A stretch of 64,000 nucleotides of DNA, taken from assembly GCA_020638575.1 (NCBI GenBank), contig JACKIH010000003.1:1221501-1285500 (forward strand). Direction: 5' to 3'. The DNA is from Rhodospirillaceae bacterium. Its GTDB lineage: Bacteria; Pseudomonadota; Alphaproteobacteria; DSM-16000; Inquilinaceae. The translations under genes and the position numbers were made by a program. The notes beneath the pieces are model-generated. The model worked only from the letters and a program-made list of their open reading frames with translations, was not told the DNA's origin and did no database searches. Shown here piece after piece: positions 52,321-61,300 of this stretch (positions are counted from its first letter, which is position 1; every line of letters begins with the position of its first letter).

Positions 52321-52431
52321 ATGGCATATCGGCGCAAGCCGCAAAGTCCGTTCTGTCTTCACCGATCCCCGCTCCTGCGCGGAGATCGAGATGACACAGC
52401 AGGATGCCCCCGGCGCCCTTTCCGAGACTGA
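52321..52431 (+). CDS. Possible 36-residue leader peptide after riboswitch 3
   Basis: An ATG six bases after a near-perfect ggaaggagg site opens a 36-codon frame rich in Arg, Pro and Cys (MAYRRKPQSPFCLHRSPLL). It overlaps the start of the DUF1289 gene by 41 bp in another frame. It has no recognisable homologue to me and may be a leader peptide that couples translation, or a chance frame. The DUF1289 gene also has its own ggag site six bases before its ATG. Confidence 0.35.
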   Translation: MAYRRKPQSPFCLHRSPLLRGDRDDTAGCPRRPFRD

Positions 52432-53440
52432 ACCTTGCCGTGACGACGAACCGACCCCTCCGGTCGCACCGTCCGCGCCAGCCGTGGTCGCCGGCCATAC
52501 CCTGGACACCGGCAGCAACGGGACAGCGACCGCCGGGGCCGACATTCAATTCGTACCGCCGGCGCGGGTCAGCCCCTGCGTCGGCGTCTGCCGGCTCGAT
52601 GACGCCAGCGGGCTCTGTCTGGGCTGCGCCCGAACGGTTGATGAGATCACCCTGTGGAGGGACATGGACACCGCGGCACGCGGCGCCGTGTGGCGGGCCC
52701 TTCCGGCGCGGTTGGCCGCCATGAACGTCAGCAGCCACCAGCTTCCCTGGGACGGCCAGATGGCCCGGCGCTTCGTTACTGAATCGATCCGCTCCGCCGC
52801 CGGCACCTGGGTGCTGGGCGTGGTCGGCGCCGTGGGCGAGTTCCTGCGCGCCGCCGACGAGGCCGTGGAGATTGCCGAGGACGGCGACACCATCGCCGCG
52901 ACGACGCCGCGGGCGGCCCTGCGAGTCTCGCTCGGTCGCCGGGTGCGGGCCACCTCGCTGCCCGGCCCCACCGATCGGGAAGACAAGCGCCGTATTGTGC
53001 TGTCGCTCCCCGCCGCCGCGATGGAGGTTCCGATGCGGGACACGATCGGCGATTGCGGGCCGGACACCGCCGCCATCCGCTCGGATGACCGGGACGGCCG
53101 CCTGTTCGACATGGGGCTGGGGCGTGCGGCCGCGCGCTTTTGCGTGCGCACGGAATTCCCGCCGTTGATCGAGGCGCTGAATGCAGCGGTGGGGGAGACC
53201 TGGCAGCAGATCCTGCCGCGGATCGCCCCGCTGCTGGTCGCCGTCAGCCCCGTCCGGGTGATTGAGACGGGACTCGGACGGGTGGAAATCGCCACGCCGA
53301 TTCCGCCGCCGGACGGCGCGTCGCCCGACGGCCCGCACACGCATTTCCTGCCGGACCACATCGCGCTGGGCCGCGACCTGCCGTTGGGCATGGAGATCCC
53401 GTCCGCCTATGCCCCGGGTGCCATTTTCTACCCGGCCTGA
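52391..53440 (+). CDS. DUF1289 zinc-finger-like protein fused to an uncharacterised domain, riboswitch-controlled
   Basis: A 349-residue protein. Residues 1-58 look disordered. Residues 60-90 are a DUF1289 motif with Cys63, Cys67, Cys76 and Cys79 (SPCVGVC...CLGCARTVDEI). Residues about 120-349 form an alpha/beta domain I do not recognise, with THFLPDHIALGRDLP near the end. DUF1289 usually occurs alone in short proteins. It is the only gene between cobalamin riboswitches 3 and 4, so its expression should fall when B12 is plentiful. This points to a role in corrinoid or cobalt metabolism, or in a B12-independent alternative pathway. Confidence 0.72.
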   Translation: MTQQDAPGALSETEPCRDDEPTPPVAPSAPAVVAGHTLDTGSNGTATAGADIQFVPPARVSPCVGVCRLDDASGLCLGCARTVDEITLWRDMDTAARGAVWRALPARLAAMNVSSHQLPWDGQMARRFVTESIRSAAGTWVLGVVGAVGEFLRAADEAVEIAEDGDTIAATTPRAALRVSLGRRVRATSLPGPTDREDKRRIVLSLPAAAMEVPMRDTIGDCGPDTAAIRSDDRDGRLFDMGLGRAAARFCVRTEFPPLIEALNAAVGETWQQILPRIAPLLVAVSPVRVIETGLGRVEIATPIPPPDGASPDGPHTHFLPDHIALGRDLPLGMEIPSAYAPGAIFYPA

Positions 53441-53558
53441 GGGGCCGCCGTGGGATGGCCGCGGTGTGCTTGCCCCGCTCGCAATGCGCAGGATTGGCGC
53501 CACCAAACGCTATTGACCTGCGTCATTGTGTTAATCCAGCTCATGTTCCATGCAGATC

Positions 53559-53744
53559 CACGGTGGTGCCCCCGGATGGGGGTTAAAAGGGAACGCGGTG
53601 CGGCTAACCAAATCGGGCCAAATCCGCGGCTGTCCTCGCAACTGTAATCGTGAGGCTGTTTCGAACTGCATGACCACTTGGGCCAAAGGCCCTGGGAAGG
53701 TCCGAAACAGCCATTGATCGAGAGCCAGGAAACCTGCCGCCGTG
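53559..53744 (+). ncRNA. Cobalamin (AdoCbl) riboswitch 4
   Basis: P1 cacggtgg/ccgccgtg, P2 ccccc/ggggg, the core ttaaaagggaacgcggtgcgg, ggctgtcctcgcaactgtaa and the B12 box gagccaggaaacctgcc (53722-53738). It stands about 215 nt before the btuB start; the gap 53745-53960 is likely the expression platform. Confidence 0.95.
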
Positions 53745-53960
53745 TGTCGCCCGTCCGGAAGGCGAGGGATCCTTCAGGCGCGGAAACCCGTTGTGGCGAC
53801 CAATCACAGTCGGTGAGGTTGTCCGGGCGGGGTCTCTGGTGCTCCAACGGTTTGATATTATAGGGAACTTCCACGGTGCATGCGCCGCCGCGATGGCGTG
53901 CGTCCAGGCGGCGTCGAAGCCCGGCCAACCTCCGCTTCTCCTGCACAGCGAGGTTCGGTC

Positions 53961-55943
53961 ATGTCCACCCGTCCGTTCGGCTGCTCCTGCCGCCGGTTCC
54001 GCTCCACATCCATAACCACCGTTACGGCCCGCCGGGCCATCGCCTTTTGCGCCGGCCTCGCAGCCTGCGTTGCCAATTCGCCGGGCTATGCCCAGACCGA
54101 ACAGGAAACCACCGAACAGGCCGAGGACACCCTTGTTCTCGACACCATCACGATCAGTGCCAACGCCACGCCGACGCCGGTCAACCAGGTGGGGTCCGCG
54201 GTGACCATCATCACGGCCGAAGAGCTTGAGGAGCGCGGCACCGCCATCCTGTCGGACGTGCTGCGGGAGGTTCCGGGCCTTGCCGTCAGCCGCACCGGGC
54301 CGGTGGGCACACAGACCCAGGTGCGCATCCGCGGTGCGGAAGCAAACCACACGGTGGTGCTGATCGACGGCATTCCGGCGAACGATCCCGCCATCGGGCG
54401 CGAGGTCTATTTCGCCGACCTCCTGGCGGCCGATATCGAGCGGATCGAGGTCCTGCGCGGTCCGCAAAGCGCGCTGTACGGCAGTGAGGCGATCGGCGGC
54501 GTGATCAACATCGTCACTCGCCGCGGCCACGGGCCGATCCGTGCGTATGCCAGTGTCGAAGGCGGCTCCTTCGCCACCGGGCAGGGCGTCGTCGGCGTGC
54601 AGGGTGGCAGTGCGAACTACGGCTTCGCCGGCACCGCCACCTATTTCTACACCGATGGCATCGATGTTTCCGGCGACGGCGGAGAAAATGACGAGTACCG
54701 AAACCTGACGCTCAGCGGCACCGGCCACGTCAACCTCTTCGACAACTTCCGCGTCGACCTGGCGGCCCGCTACACCAGCGCGCATGCGGACTACGACGGC
54801 TTCGCCTTCGCCGCTCCCGACACCGTGGTCGACGACGAGACGCAGGCACAGGACGTCGACCGGCTCTACGGCCTGTTGCAGGGAACCCTGCTGCTGTTCG
54901 ACGACCAGTGGGAGCAGATCGGCACCCTGACGGTCTCAGATGCGAACACGGACTATTTCGGCGGCGGCCTGTCTTTCTCCAACGCCACCGTGTTCAACGC
55001 CCGGTATCAGTCGAACGTCTATTTCAACACGACGGGCACTCTGCAGACGGATCATATCTTCACCGTCGCGGTGGAACGGGAGTCCACCCACTTCTCCAAC
55101 CAGAACGGCAACAACGACACCGTCGACTACGCCTTTGTCGGGCAATACCAGCTCAGCCTGCTGGATCAGATCTTCCTCACGGCGGCTGTGCGCCAGGACA
55201 TCTTCGACGGACTTGAGGACTTCACGACCTATCGGGTGACCGGCGCCTACCGGATCGCCGACTGGGGAACCCGCATCCACGGCAGCGTCGGCACCGGCGT
55301 GCAGCGCCCCTCGCCGACCGAACAGTTCGGCTACTTCAACAACTTCGTCGGCAACCCCGATCTGGTGCCGGAGGAGTCGTTCGGCTGGGACATCGGGGTG
55401 GAACAGGCCCTGTTCGATGATCGGCTGATGGCGGACATCACCTATTTCCGGGCCAACCTGGAAAACGAGATCACCTCAATGGCTAACGCCCAGGGCATCT
55501 TCTCGCCGTTCAACCAGTCCGGTGAAAGCCGTCGCCAGGGGGTCGAGGTCGCGATTTCCGCGTCGCCGATCGACAATTTGGACCTGACGGCCACCTACAC
55601 CTATCTCTACGCCGAAGATCCGGACGGCCGCCTAGAGGTGCGCCGCCCCAACAACACCGCCAGCTTCAACGCCAACTACCGCTTTCTTGAGGATCGCGCC
55701 TCCATCAGTCTTGGCGTGGTCTACAATGGAAACCAGCTAGATATCGACTATACGAACTTCCTCGGCCACCGCATCACTTTGGATGGCTACACTTTAGTCA
55801 ATCTCAGTGGGCGATATGAAATCATGGACGGCGTCGAAATATTCGGCCGCGTGGAGAATGTTTTCGACGAAGACTACCAGGAGGTCGACGGATACAACAG
55901 CCTTGGCATCGGGGCCTACGGCGGCATCCGCCTCAGCATGTAA
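53961..55943 (+). CDS. btuB: TonB-dependent vitamin B12 receptor BtuB
   Basis: A 660-residue outer-membrane receptor. A long signal peptide ends near GYAQ (residue 45). A TonB-box-like segment (DTITISA) and plug domain follow (about 60-165), with VLIDGIPANDPAIG and IERIEVLRGPQSALYGSEAIGGVINIVT. The 22-strand barrel fills the rest, and the protein ends GGIRLSM. The riboswitch immediately upstream and the periplasmic binding-protein gene downstream support corrinoids as the substrate. The ATG at 53961 is preferred over one at 53880, which adds 27 residues ahead of the signal. Confidence 0.92.
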   Translation: MSTRPFGCSCRRFRSTSITTVTARRAIAFCAGLAACVANSPGYAQTEQETTEQAEDTLVLDTITISANATPTPVNQVGSAVTIITAEELEERGTAILSDVLREVPGLAVSRTGPVGTQTQVRIRGAEANHTVVLIDGIPANDPAIGREVYFADLLAADIERIEVLRGPQSALYGSEAIGGVINIVTRRGHGPIRAYASVEGGSFATGQGVVGVQGGSANYGFAGTATYFYTDGIDVSGDGGENDEYRNLTLSGTGHVNLFDNFRVDLAARYTSAHADYDGFAFAAPDTVVDDETQAQDVDRLYGLLQGTLLLFDDQWEQIGTLTVSDANTDYFGGGLSFSNATVFNARYQSNVYFNTTGTLQTDHIFTVAVERESTHFSNQNGNNDTVDYAFVGQYQLSLLDQIFLTAAVRQDIFDGLEDFTTYRVTGAYRIADWGTRIHGSVGTGVQRPSPTEQFGYFNNFVGNPDLVPEESFGWDIGVEQALFDDRLMADITYFRANLENEITSMANAQGIFSPFNQSGESRRQGVEVAISASPIDNLDLTATYTYLYAEDPDGRLEVRRPNNTASFNANYRFLEDRASISLGVVYNGNQLDIDYTNFLGHRITLDGYTLVNLSGRYEIMDGVEIFGRVENVFDEDYQEVDGYNSLGIGAYGGIRLSM

Positions 55944-55967
55944 GCGAAGGTCGGATTGACACCCAGT

Positions 55968-56015
55968 CCCCGGGGCGGCTGGCCCGCCGGTACCGGCGGT
56001 CAGGTCGCCCCGGGG
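55968..56015 (+). other. Very stable GC hairpin between btuB and the next gene
   Basis: Arms ccccggggcg (55968-55977) and cgccccgggg (56006-56015) enclose a perfect 16-bp palindrome at 55984-55999 (ccgccggtaccggcgg). No U-run follows, so it is not a standard intrinsic terminator. It may protect the btuB mRNA 3' end or lower expression of the downstream pair. Confidence 0.7.
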
Positions 56016-56031
56016 CAGTCGCCCGGAAAGG

Positions 56032-56622
56032 ATGTTCCCCGTGCCATCCCCCTCAAGCATCGAACCGATCCTCCAGCAAGACGATGGCGGCCGCCCGTGT
56101 GAGGTCTTCCCGCTGCCGGTGGATGAAGCCGTCCTGGATGCCCTGATTGTCGACCTTTTCGAGAATCATTGGGACAAGATCGTCTTCGGCCCGATCATCC
56201 AGGGGGCCGCCTACGAAATCCGCGCCGCAGCGAAGCCGCACAAGATCGGCCTGCTGGATGGCTATCTGACCATCCATTTCGGCCCGTCGCACGTCCACCT
56301 GTGCATCGGCGACAATTTCGGCGTGCCCAGCCACCCGACGCCGGACGCGTTGCGGCGCCACCGCAGGACCGCGCGGGCGGAGTTCTTCCGCAGCCTGGAC
56401 GACAGCGGCTGCCCGGTGACCTGGGGCCTGCGGCTGTTCAACGGTGCCGGCGAACAGCAGATGACCGTGTTTCTGCCCAACCCCTTCCTCGCCGCCGACG
56501 ACACCCTGCTGGCGACGCCGGACTGGAGCCGCCTGGCCCTGTGGGAGGAGATCAATCGCCGCTACCTGAACCGCGAGCCCGATGGCAGGGACCGCACGGG
56601 CACCGGCTTCTCCCATGGCTGA
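56032..56622 (+). CDS. Uncharacterised His-containing protein in the btuB operon
   Basis: A 196-residue cytosolic-looking protein with no signal peptide and no family I recognise. A conserved-looking core FGPSHVHLCIGDNFG (about 83-97) supplies His87, His89 and Cys91, with His82 and His101 nearby, which could bind a metal or corrinoid. It lies between btuB and the btuF-like gene, overlapping the latter by 8 bp, so a role in B12 uptake or cobalt handling is plausible. A GTG at 56041, nine bases after ggaaagg, is an alternative start to the ATG at 56032. Confidence 0.7.
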   Translation: MFPVPSPSSIEPILQQDDGGRPCEVFPLPVDEAVLDALIVDLFENHWDKIVFGPIIQGAAYEIRAAAKPHKIGLLDGYLTIHFGPSHVHLCIGDNFGVPSHPTPDALRRHRRTARAEFFRSLDDSGCPVTWGLRLFNGAGEQQMTVFLPNPFLAADDTLLATPDWSRLALWEEINRRYLNREPDGRDRTGTGFSHG

Positions 56623-57466
56623 ACGGCCACCGGGGGCATGGCTGGCACTGTGCCTTGCGGCGGTCGTAGTGGCCGCTGCCCTCCTCGTCCCGCCGTCGCG
56701 TCCGGCCTGGGCCGACCCGGACCCGTTGCCGCGGATCGCGTCGGTCGGCCTGTGCAGCGACCACTACGTGCTGATCCTGGCCGCACCGGAGCAGATCGCA
56801 TCGCTGTCGGCCCAGGCCACCGGCCCGTTGTCGCCCCATCGCGATCTCGCCGCCCGGTTCCCGGCGAACCGGGCCAATGCTGAAGAGATGCTGATGCTGG
56901 ATGTCGACATCGTGGTGATGGACGACTTCCGCACCTTCGCCCTGGCGCGGATGCTGGAACGCCGCGGCATTCCCTTTGTCCGCGTCAACACCGTCGCCAC
57001 CCTCGACGGTGTCCGCGACACCCTGCTGGAGGTCGGCCGCGCCATCGGCCGGGAAGAAACGGCGCAGGCCGTCGTCGCTGACCTGGACGCCCGGCTGGCG
57101 CAGGCTCACGCCTTGGCCCCACCGCCGGAGCTGGCCGCCTATCTGCGGCCGGATGGCGGCAGCGCCGGGCACGACACCTTCGTGGACGACGTCATGCGCC
57201 ATGCCGGCCTGCGCAACCTGGCGGCGGAGCTGGGGCACCACGGGTGGGGGCGACTTACTCTTGAAGCTCTCGTCCTGTCCCCTCCCGATGTACTGGTCAC
57301 CAGTTTCTTCGACATGAACCGGCAATCGCTGTCCGGGCGCTTTGCACACCATGCGGTCTTTCGGCGGCTTCTCGCCGACACCCCGGTCCTGCAAGTCCCC
57401 GGATCTTACTGGCCGTGCGGGTCCCCGCACCTGATCGACGCGGTTGAGGCGCTGGTTGCGCGATGA
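56615..57466 (+). CDS. btuF: BtuF-like periplasmic corrinoid-binding protein
   Basis: A 283-residue periplasmic binding protein of the TroA/BtuF class. The signal peptide (about 1-32) ends near AWA. The mature domain includes PRIASVGLCSDHYVLILAAPEQI, MLDVDIVVMDDF and PGSYWPCGSPHLIDAVEAL, with two lobes and a long linking helix. It would pass corrinoids from BtuB to a BtuCD permease not present here. Overlaps the preceding gene by 8 bp. Confidence 0.85.
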   Translation: MAERPPGAWLALCLAAVVVAAALLVPPSRPAWADPDPLPRIASVGLCSDHYVLILAAPEQIASLSAQATGPLSPHRDLAARFPANRANAEEMLMLDVDIVVMDDFRTFALARMLERRGIPFVRVNTVATLDGVRDTLLEVGRAIGREETAQAVVADLDARLAQAHALAPPPELAAYLRPDGGSAGHDTFVDDVMRHAGLRNLAAELGHHGWGRLTLEALVLSPPDVLVTSFFDMNRQSLSGRFAHHAVFRRLLADTPVLQVPGSYWPCGSPHLIDAVEALVAR

Positions 57467-57726
57467 CGGGTCTCACTTCCCCTGCGGCCGGTGCGGCCGG
57501 GCCACGGATTTCACGCGTTCGTCCATGACGCGACACTCCTTCCACGGCACCTCTGCCTCCCCGGCAAAGGGCCAAGAGTGTCACCCATGTGTCCGGTACA
57601 AAACGCCACCTATCTCTCGGGCGGGGCACCATACATCCTTGTTTTTACGCGCGAATCCGAAGCGGCCGAGGTGCGCCCCCGTCTTCGGCCCACCTGGTGT
57701 GGCCGGGCGCCTGGGGCGGAGTCGGC

Positions 57727-58185
57727 TCAAATGGGGATCTGCGTCTGCAGCTTGATCACCTTGAGCACCAGGTTGGTCCGCACATGGGCGATGCCGGGCA
57801 GCCTGAACAGGACCTCTTCGAGGAACAGGTTGTAGGCATCCCTGTCGCGGCAGAGGACGCGCAGGTGGTAGTCGGCCTCCCCGCTGGTGGCGAAGCAATC
57901 CAGCACCTCCGGCCGTTCCGACACGCGCTTGATGAACGCCGCAACGGCTGCGGTGCCGTGGCGTGCCAGCGTCACATGCACGATGGCGGCGAAGTTGAGC
58001 CCTGCCTTTTCCGCATCGAGCACGACGGGGTAGGCGGCGATGACGCCGGCCTCCTGCAGCGCCTTGACGCGGCGCCAGCAGACCGAGGCCGACAAGCCGG
58101 TGTGCTCGGCCAGCTCCTGGTTGGAGATCCGGGAGTCCTGCTGCAGCAGCCTCAGGAGGCGCCGGTCGGGTTCGCTCAGGTCCAT
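57727..58185 (-). CDS. Lrp/AsnC-family transcriptional regulator
   Basis: A 152-residue regulator. The N-terminal winged helix-turn-helix (LSEPDRRLLRLLQQDSRISNQELAEHTGLSASVCWRRV) is followed by a RAM ligand-binding domain (about 62-140). The ATG at 58185 follows ggag by five bases; a GTG two codons upstream is less likely. It is divergent from the indolepyruvate oxidoreductase gene (174 bp apart), so it probably controls that gene in response to an amino acid. Confidence 0.93.
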   Translation of the reverse strand: MDLSEPDRRLLRLLQQDSRISNQELAEHTGLSASVCWRRVKALQEAGVIAAYPVVLDAEKAGLNFAAIVHVTLARHGTAAVAAFIKRVSERPEVLDCFATSGEADYHLRVLCRDRDAYNLFLEEVLFRLPGIAHVRTNLVLKVIKLQTQIPI

Positions 58186-58359
58186 CGCCACTCCATCATC
58201 TCGCTACGGATAGATTTTCCACGATTGGCCCGCATCCTGGAAAGTTTATCCACACGGCCCCGATTCCACGGGCAATCCGGCGAAACATTCCACCCTGCTC
58301 GGCGTATCATTCCGCGCGTGATCTCCGCGAGATGGGCAATGGCGGAAATGGCCTGAGCG

Positions 58360-61300
58360 ATGGCCAAGACCCCGCAGCGAACGCTCGACACCGGCTACGC
58401 GCTGGCAGACCGCTACACCAAGCAGAGCGGCCGCGTCTTCCTCAGCGGCACGCAGGCCCTGGTGCGTGCGGTGCTGGACCAGGCGCGGCGCGACCGCGCC
58501 GCCGGCCTCGACACCGCCGGTTTCGTCTCCGGCTATCGCGGCTCCCCCCTGGGCGCGGTCGACCTGGAACTGTGGCGGGCGGCGGCCCTGCTGGACGAAG
58601 CGCACGTGCAGTTCCTGCCCGCCGTCAACGAAGACCTGGCGGCCACCGCCGTGCTCGGCACCCAGCAGGTGGAAAGCCATCCCGACCGCACGGTCCAGGG
58701 CGTGTTCGGGCTGTGGTACGGCAAGGGGCCCGGCGTCGACCGCGCGGGCGATGCGCTGAGGCACGGCAACGCCTACGGCTCCTCGCCCCATGGCGGCGTG
58801 CTGATCGTCTGCGGCGACGATCACGGCTGTGTGTCCTCCTCCATGCCCCACCAGTCCGACGTCGCCATGATGACGTGGTTCGTGCCGACGCTGTCGCCGG
58901 CCTCGGTGGCGGAGTACCTGCCGTTCGCCGAATACGGCTACGCGCTGTCGCGCTATTCCGGCATGTGGGTCGGCTTCAAGGCGATCTCCGAGACGGTGGA
59001 ATCGGCCGCCTCGGTGGAGCTGCTGCCGCCCCGCACCTTCCGCCGGCCGGACTTCGCAGCCCCGCCCGGCGGCCTGCACTACCGCTGGCCCGACCTGCCG
59101 GGCCCGCAGATCGAAGAGCGCATGGAGGCGAAGAAGACCGCCGTCCTCGCCTTCGCCGATGCCAACCCGATCGACCGGCGGGTGTTCGACGTGCCGGACG
59201 CCACCTACGGCATCGTCACCACCGGCAAGGCCCATCTCGACCTGATGGAGGCCCTGCGCCTGCTCGGGCTCGACGCGCCTGTCTGCCGCCGCCTCGGTAT
59301 CGACGTCTACAAGGTCGGCATGGTGTGGCCGCTGGCGCATCGCGACGCGCTGGATTTCGTGCGCGAGAAGCGCGAGATCCTGGTGATCGAAGAGAAGCGG
59401 GGCATCGTGGAAAGCCAGTTGAAGGAGTGCTTTTACGACTACCCCGGCCACAAGCCCCACGCGATGGTGGGCAAGTGCGACGAGGCGGGCGACCGCCTGG
59501 TGCCGTGGACGGGCGAGCTGTCGCCGCGCCTGCTGGCCGGCATCGTGGCCAAGCGCCTCGACCCGTTCTTCCCGGAGCTCGACCTGCCGCGGCGCGAGGC
59601 GGCCCTGGCGCCCGAACCGGGACGGTTGATCCAGGTGAGCGGGGCAACCCGCACGCCCTATTTCTGCTCCGGCTGCCCGCACAACACCTCCACCCGGGTG
59701 CCGGAGGGATCCAAGGCCCTAGCCGGCATCGGCTGCCACTTCATGGCAAGCTGGATGGGCCGCGACACCACCTCGCTCATCCAGATGGGCGGGGAAGGCG
59801 TCAACTGGGCGGCGTCCTCGCGGTTCACCGGCAAGGGGCACATCTTCCAGAACTTGGGCGAAGGCACCTACTACCACTCCGGCTCCATGGCGATCCGCCA
59901 AGCCATCGCCGCGAAGGCCAATATCACCTACAAGATCCTCTACAACGACGCCGTGGCGATGACCGGCGGCCAGCCGGTGGACGGCCCCGTCTCCGTGCAG
60001 GCGATCGCGCACAGCGTCCGCGCGGAGGGTGTGGAGCGCATCGCCCTGGTGTCGGACGAGCCCGGCAAGTTCCGTGCGGCCGATTTCCCCCAGGGCGTCA
60101 CCATCAGCCATCGCCGCGACCTTGACGCCCTGCAGCGCGAATTGCGGGAGATCCCGGGCGTCACGGTGCTGATCTACGAGCAGACCTGCGCCACCGAAAA
60201 GCGCCGCCGGCGCAAGCGCGGCACCCTGGCCGATCCCCAGCGCTTCGCCGTCATCAACGACCTGGTGTGCGAAGGCTGCGGCGACTGTTCGGTGCAGTCC
60301 AACTGCCTCAGCGTGGAGCCGAAGGACACGCCCTTGGGGCGCAAGCGCCGCATCAACCTGTCCACCTGCAACAAGGATTTTTCCTGTCTTGAGGGGTTCT
60401 GCCCCAGCTTCGTCACCGTGGAGGGGGCGGAGCTGCGCCGCAGCGGCGACACGTCGGGGGAGTCCGAAGCGCAGGCGGACCGGCTGCCCGCCCCCGAGAT
60501 GCCGGCCATCGACGGCGTCTACGACCTGATGGTGACCGGCGTCGGCGGTACCGGCGTCATCACCGTAGGCGCGGTGATCACCATGGCCGCACACCTGGAA
60601 GGTCTGGGCGCCACGGTGCTCGACTTCACCGGGTTCGCCCAGAAGTTCGGCCCGGTGGTCAGCTTCATCCGCCTCGCCAGCCGGCCGGAGCAGCTTAACC
60701 AGGTGCGCATCGACCATGGCGACGCCGATGCCCTGATCGGCTGCGACCTCGTGGTGTCGTCCTCGCCCAAAGCCTCCACGACCTACCGGCACGGCATGCG
60801 CGCGGCGGTGAACGTGGCGGAGATGCCGACGGGCGACGTGGTGCGGTTCCGCGATGCCGACCTGGCGGTGGGACCCCGCCTTGCCGCCATCGCCCGCGCC
60901 ATCGGCGAAGCCAATCTCGCCACGCTCGACGCCAACGCGCTGGCCGAACGCCGGCTCGGCGACGCCGTCTACGCCAACATGATCATGCTGGGCTTCGCTT
61001 GGCAGGCTGGGCTCGTGCCGGTGTCCTACCCCGCCCTGATGCGCGCCATCACCTTGAACGGCGTGGAGATCGAAAAGAACCGCCGTGCCTTCGCGCTCGG
61101 CCGGCTGGCGCAGGCACAGCCGGACATGGCGGCCACCGAAAGTGCAGCGGCACCGGAGACACTGGACCAGGTGATCGCCCGCCGCGCCGATTTCCTGACG
61201 GCTTATCAGACTGCCGGCTGGGCCGAGCGCTACCGGGCCAGGGTGGCGGCGGTGCGCGCAGCGGAACGCGCCCACGGGTCCGACGCGCTGACCGACGCCG

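Noticed and set aside
57467..57726. Possible small gene or RNA between btuF and the Lrp gene
   Set aside because: Frames are short and Arg/Pro-rich; no B12 box, tRNA fold or terminator with a U-tract was seen.
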